This document shows, piece after piece, positions 60,608 through 64,000 of a stretch of DNA of 64,000 nt. This stretch comes from Roseovarius sp. 217. GTDB taxonomy: Bacteria; Pseudomonadota; Alphaproteobacteria; Rhodobacterales; Rhodobacteraceae. A program made the position numbers and the translations under genes. Within the stretch, counting starts at the first letter, position 1. Each line of letters opens with the position of its first letter. The notes beneath the pieces were generated by a model. It had not been told where the DNA came from and made no database searches. It saw nothing but the letters and a program-made list of their open reading frames with translations. The DNA lies in the NCBI RefSeq assembly GCF_000152845.1, contig NZ_CH902585.1:75792-139791 (forward strand), read 5' to 3'.

Positions 60608-62785
60608 TTATTCCGCGGCCAGCATCGACGCGCCTTCAGCAGGCAGGTCATCCGTCAGGAACGCAGGAAGGTCAGCTTCACTGACGCTGTCAGCCGCTTC
60701 CGCATCCGCCCCCTGCCCTTCGGCACAGTCCTCACCGTCCAGCGCCACGAGATCGTTCCGGCGCAGGACCTCGGGCAACCAGCCGCTGCCCTTCAGCAAG
60801 CGCTCGGCCTCACTGGCCATCTCGCCCTTCTTCAGGTGATCGAGGAGTTGGGCAGTCCCCTCCCCTTTCGCCTCGCGCACGGCCTCGAGGATGCGGGCCT
60901 TGGGCACGCGGTTGAGATAGGTGTCGACCGTGGGCTCCCAGCCCGCCTCGACCATGTCGAGATCTGTCGCGCGCGCCACGAGATCGGCATGCGCCATCCG
61001 CCGGGTCAGACCGCCTGCAGAGATGCCTGCCCCGTACGGGTTCACCTTCTCATGCAGCGCGTTGACGCCGAAGCTGAGGCAATGCGCCAGTAAGGCCAGA
61101 CGGCTGCCCTGGTCCAGGAGTGTCAGATAGTCCCAGAGCGCTGCATCGTCGCCAAGCGGCAGATCGGCTTCCCATTCCGCATGACGCTCATCGACCAGCT
61201 TTGCCACCACGCTGTCCTTCAGATCACTTGCCTGCGCCGACATGTAGACGTGACGCACGGAGGCTTCGAGACAGCTGCCCGAAGCTGAGGAGGTACGGAA
61301 GGTGTCCGTCACCAGCTTCAGAAGCAGAAGCGTCAACGCTACGTCGGGCGAGCGCCCGATCGCTTCACGCAGCGCCAGCGTCCGGTGGGCCGTCAACTCC
61401 ATGACCAAGCGCTCGGGCAGTGGCTTCAACGCTCCGTCATCCTCATCCTCCGGCAAGTCAGTTCCGATCGGCTGGCCACCCGACATGATGACGGTTCCGC
61501 CATGAGCGGCACTGCCATGTCCATCGGTGAGATCATGACAATCCCCCTGCCCCGCCACCGCAGGATCAGTACCATCCTGGACCTCGGTCTCCTCAACGGG
61601 CTCATCCTCTGGACGCACATAGCCACGATAGACTGCCAGCGCGCCGTAGCGATCGAGCGTGACGAACGCCCCTGCCCGCCCGTTCTCTTCCGCGTCGAAG
61701 ATCAATGGCCTGGCCTCGAGTTTTTCCATGGCGACCTCCAACACACCAAGACGTGCATCGATCTCTTCAGGGAATTCATCCTGCCCCTCGTATTCCTCTT
61801 CCAGCGCTCGATATTCGGCGAGCAGCTTGGCATGAGCCACGACTTCGTCATCCGTCATCGGGGCCGGATCACCGGACAAGGACCGCAGCCCGTGGCTGTA
61901 GCCGTAGGGCAGGTCAAGCGCGACCTCGATCCACTTCCAGCCCTCAACCGCAACCGTCTCAGCCTCGGCCTGCAGTTTTTCCGTTACCAGCCGATCGAGC
62001 AAGGCAGGGTCCTCGAGCCAACCACCGTCATCGCCCTGGAACAGGTCATGCAGCATCGTGCCGCCCGCCGCTTCATAGGCATCAAGACCCACGAAGATCG
62101 CGCGCCGGTCCGACACCCGGACCGAGGTTTCTGTCAGCATGCGCCGGATCTGGAATGGTTCCTTGTTCCAGGATGAGTTGATCACATCCCAGACCTGAAC
62201 CTGACGCGAATGATCGGGGTTCACGGTGAAGGCCATGAGCTGCTCCAGCGTCATGCCATCCTCGGCGTAGACCTCAAGCAGGGCAGGGGCGACAGCTGCG
62301 AGTTTCAGGCGCTGCTTCACGATCTGCGGCGTTACGAAGAAGGCGGCAGCAATCTCTGCATCGGTCTGACCCTTATCGCGCAGGGACACAAACGCGCGGA
62401 ACTGGTCGAGCGGGTGCAGGGCGACGCGCTGCATATTCTCGGCCAAGGAATCGTCCTCGGCTAGGATGTCAGACGCAGGATCGCGCACGATGCAGGGAAT
62501 TGGCGTCGTTTTCGCCAAACGCTTCTGCTTCACCAGCAACGACAATGCTTGGAACCGGCGGCCACCGGCGGGGATCTCGAACTTGCCGGTCTCTGTGCCA
62601 TCAGCATCCAACACTGGCCGCACGCTCAGGCTTTGCAAGAGGCCTCGGCGGGCGATGTCTTCAGCCAGTTCCTCAACGGACACGCCAGCCTTGATGCGCC
62701 GCACGTTGGATTGGCTCAGCACAAGCCTGTCGAAAGGGATATCTCGGGACGGGGACAGGGTGATTTTCTGGACAGCTTTGGTCAT
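60608..62785 (-). CDS. Large ParB/RepB/Spo0J-family protein (second of two)
   Basis: A 725-residue protein with a ParB-like N-terminus: FDRLVLSQSNVRRIKAGVSV, FEIPAGGRRFQALSLLVKQK (box I), EDDSLAENMQRVALHPLDQF (box II) and the helix-turn-helix QTDAEIAAAFFVTPQIVKQR. The rest is acidic, with LPYGYSHGLRSLSGDPAPMT, and ends in DLPAFLTDDLPAEGASM. It is much larger than a canonical repABC RepB (about 330 residues) and lies on the far side of repC, so it is probably not the partition protein. The start at 62785 replaces the longer frame to 62848. Confidence 0.87.
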   Translation of the reverse strand: MTKAVQKITLSPSRDIPFDRLVLSQSNVRRIKAGVSVEELAEDIARRGLLQSLSVRPVLDADGTETGKFEIPAGGRRFQALSLLVKQKRLAKTTPIPCIVRDPASDILAEDDSLAENMQRVALHPLDQFRAFVSLRDKGQTDAEIAAAFFVTPQIVKQRLKLAAVAPALLEVYAEDGMTLEQLMAFTVNPDHSRQVQVWDVINSSWNKEPFQIRRMLTETSVRVSDRRAIFVGLDAYEAAGGTMLHDLFQGDDGGWLEDPALLDRLVTEKLQAEAETVAVEGWKWIEVALDLPYGYSHGLRSLSGDPAPMTDDEVVAHAKLLAEYRALEEEYEGQDEFPEEIDARLGVLEVAMEKLEARPLIFDAEENGRAGAFVTLDRYGALAVYRGYVRPEDEPVEETEVQDGTDPAVAGQGDCHDLTDGHGSAAHGGTVIMSGGQPIGTDLPEDEDDGALKPLPERLVMELTAHRTLALREAIGRSPDVALTLLLLKLVTDTFRTSSASGSCLEASVRHVYMSAQASDLKDSVVAKLVDERHAEWEADLPLGDDAALWDYLTLLDQGSRLALLAHCLSFGVNALHEKVNPYGAGISAGGLTRRMAHADLVARATDLDMVEAGWEPTVDTYLNRVPKARILEAVREAKGEGTAQLLDHLKKGEMASEAERLLKGSGWLPEVLRRNDLVALDGEDCAEGQGADAEAADSVSEADLPAFLTDDLPAEGASMLAAE

Positions 62786-62839
62786 CAGATCTTCTCCACG
62801 ACGGGCGTCGGAAGCCACTCTACCGATCTCACTTCCCGT

Positions 62840-62876
62840 CACCCTCAAACCAACACTCCTTTCCCTCTCGATGCCG
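62840..62876 (-). promoter_or_regulatory. Weak copy of the shared upstream motif ahead of the second ParB-like gene
   Basis: The minus strand reads GAGAGGGAAAGGAGTGTTGG, about 65 bp before the start. Only the GGGAAAG half agrees with the first ParB copy, so this may be chance. Confidence 0.2.
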
Positions 62877-62900
62877 TTTGGTCATGCGCCAATGGAAATA

Positions 62901-62916
62901 GTTCACAGCTGTGAAC
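62901..62916. other. parS: parS site 1 (repABC type)
   Basis: GTTCACAGCTGTGAAC, a perfect 16-bp palindrome fitting the repABC centromere pattern GTT-N2-C-N-GC-N-G-N2-AAC at all fixed positions. It lies between repC and the second ParB-like gene. Confidence 0.82.
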
Positions 62917-62946
62917 TTTGCCGAATGGGTGGTTGAGGCCGTGGGT

Positions 62947-62962
62947 GTTCACAGCTGTGAAC
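62947..62962. other. parS: parS site 2 (repABC type)
   Basis: A second identical copy of GTTCACAGCTGTGAAC, 46 bp from the first and 2 bp after the repC stop. Two copies at this place make chance very unlikely. RepB (ParB), encoded outside the window to the right, should bind here to partition the replicon. Confidence 0.82.
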
Positions 62963-62963
62963 A

Positions 62964-64000
62964 TCACGCCGCGCTCCTTCGGCCGATCAGCGCCATGACC
63001 ATCGGCCCGCAGGAGAATTCACCCGCCGCCGCCTTCGATGTCAGCGCGCGGAGATATCCACCCGGCGATCTGATGTCGGCAAAGCGTTCCAGCATGGCAA
63101 CAACAACGATCGACGCCTGCTCGGGCCCCATGAACCGCTGCGCTTCTTGCCAGGCGGACGCGCTGATGCCCATTGCTGGCCGCACATGGCAGGCAGCGTC
63201 GAAAAGCTGGTGCCAGTGCCGAACATCCCCTTGGTAGAAAGTTTTGAGCGAAGGACAGGCCGCAATCACCAGATGAAGTGGGATCTTGGGCACCCGCTGT
63301 GTGTCCGGCTCTTCAACGTCAGCCAAAGGCGCATCGTTATCCTTCTCTGGCACATCGGCCGCCGCCCCGCCTTTTTCTAAGGCAGGTTCAAGATCTATAG
63401 ATTCTTTATTTGAATTATGATCGTGACGCTCGAACCGGGCATCATTGGTGTTCATTTCTTCTGTTTCAGGGCCATCAATGACGTTACGCGCCTGATCGAG
63501 AAGGGTCTCGAGGTCAGCCCGATACGCCGTGAGCTCCTCAAGCAAGAGCTTGCGTCGAAGCGCGCGGGCCGTAAGGACGGCCTTGTCGCGAAGCTTATCC
63601 CAGATGCCTAGGCCTGGTTGTATTTCGTCTCCGAACTCCGCGAGGGCCGCGAGATCACGCCGCATGAGGCTTACGACCTCCCTCAAACGCCTGACACGCT
63701 CCTCAGCCTCACGCACGGCCTCAGCGGCCCGAGCGATCTCCTCGGATTGGCAGTAGAGAGGGGATAGATCAAAACCAAAGGCTACGCGCTCTTCGCCGTG
63801 CTTACGCACGTAGCGCTTCCCGTTGGGACTATCGCGCCGCATGAGCAAGCCAGCTTCTACCAGGCGGGCAAGATGGCGACGCATCGTGGAGCAGGGCATG
63901 CCATTCAGCCGCTCGCAGATCGCTTTGTTGGAGGGAAAGACAAGCATTTCAGCGTTCCCGCCAAGCGCATCATCCGGAAAGAAGCTGAGAAGCCCCTGCA
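62964..64000 (-). CDS. repC: RepC replication initiator, start beyond the right edge
   Basis: At least 345 residues; the frame stays open past the right edge (LLSFFPDDALGGN then LVFPSNKAICERLNG), where RepC proteins continue into their N-terminal domain. The winged-helix region MPCSTMRRHLARLVEAGLLM and SPNGKRYVRKHGEERVAFGF is characteristic, followed by a coiled coil (EEIARAAEAVREAEERVRRL). The C-terminal part has GISASAWQEAQRFMGPEQAS and IRSPGGYLRALTSKAAAGEF. RepC starts replication of repABC plasmids from an origin inside its own gene. repA and repB would lie to the right. Confidence 0.92.
   Translation of the reverse strand, partial: QGLLSFFPDDALGGNAEMLVFPSNKAICERLNGMPCSTMRRHLARLVEAGLLMRRDSPNGKRYVRKHGEERVAFGFDLSPLYCQSEEIARAAEAVREAEERVRRLREVVSLMRRDLAALAEFGDEIQPGLGIWDKLRDKAVLTARALRRKLLLEELTAYRADLETLLDQARNVIDGPETEEMNTNDARFERHDHNSNKESIDLEPALEKGGAAADVPEKDNDAPLADVEEPDTQRVPKIPLHLVIAACPSLKTFYQGDVRHWHQLFDAACHVRPAMGISASAWQEAQRFMGPEQASIVVVAMLERFADIRSPGGYLRALTSKAAAGEFSCGPMVMALIGRRSAA
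63380..63425. other. oriV: AT-rich segment inside repC, candidate origin
   Basis: A stretch with AAGATCTATAGATTCTTTATT and TTGAATTATGATCG stands out in the otherwise GC-rich repC. In repABC plasmids the origin lies in an AT-rich part of the middle of repC. The match is by location and composition only. Confidence 0.5.

Noticed and set aside
60608..62785. The second ParB-like gene as RepB of the repABC module
   Set aside because: It is twice the size of RepB, lacks the RepB layout as far as I can see, and lies downstream of repC instead of upstream.
1..64000. CRISPR arrays, tRNA or rRNA genes, prophage structural genes, conjugation (type IV secretion) genes
   Set aside because: No regularly spaced repeats, cloverleaf sequences or matching proteins were seen on either strand.

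Overview
The window looks like part of a repABC-type replicon (a large plasmid or chromid) of a marine Rhodobacteraceae bacterium of the roseobacter type. The reasons are a RepC cut off at the right edge, two perfect repABC-type parS palindromes just behind it, two large ParB-like proteins, a block of plasmid housekeeping genes typical of that family (DUF736, strawberry-notch helicase/methylase, DUF3768, ArdC), four toxin-antitoxin modules and many broken insertion sequences. No rRNA, tRNA or CRISPR array was seen.

Layout. 1-1.1 kb: tail of an IS110-family element and a gene-free stretch. 1.1-10.2 kb: a catabolic locus with a DUF2848 gene and a LysR regulator facing apart, then an operon of a D-glutamate-cyclase-family protein, a TRAP transporter (P-Q-M) and a fused HyuA-HyuB 5-oxoprolinase-type enzyme. 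This suggests uptake and use of pyroglutamate, D-glutamate or a related lactam. 10.2-14 kb: two decayed IS110 transposases around a double DUF736 protein. 14-24 kb: plasmid housekeeping genes, all on the minus strand, with a PrlF-YhaV toxin-antitoxin pair. 24-29.3 kb: a LysR regulator divergent from dabB-dabA, an energy-coupled inorganic-carbon uptake complex. 29.3-31.8 kb: an IS1182-type element split by an IS5-type element. 31.8-37.2 kb: ArdC and a defence/stability cluster with RES-Xre, Phd with a PemK-like toxin, and DUF1778-GNAT modules, several with visible operator palindromes.

37.4-59.3 kb: the main feature, a 22-kb minus-strand island for amide and urea nitrogen. Read in transcription order it holds amiC-amiR (amide sensor and antiterminator), ureE-ureF-ureAB-ureC-ureG-ureD (complete urease with a fused gamma-beta subunit), amiE (aliphatic amidase), an AAA+/VWA pair of the CbbQ-CbbO (NorQ-NorD) type, a five-gene urea/short-chain-amide ABC transporter, dmfA1-dmfA2 (N,N-dimethylformamidase), a Rieske-oxygenase-like protein that has lost its metal ligands, a Sel1-repeat protein and a small unknown protein. 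The likely logic is import of amides and urea, hydrolysis to ammonia, carboxylates and (from DMF) dimethylamine plus formate, with amide-dependent antitermination. The AAA+/VWA pair and the metal-less Rieske relative are the parts whose function is least explained.

59.3-64 kb: an IS5 remnant, a frameshifted plasmid gene, a second ParB-like protein, the parS pair and repC. Gene calls and motifs come from reading the translated sequence and from memory of families. No database search was run.
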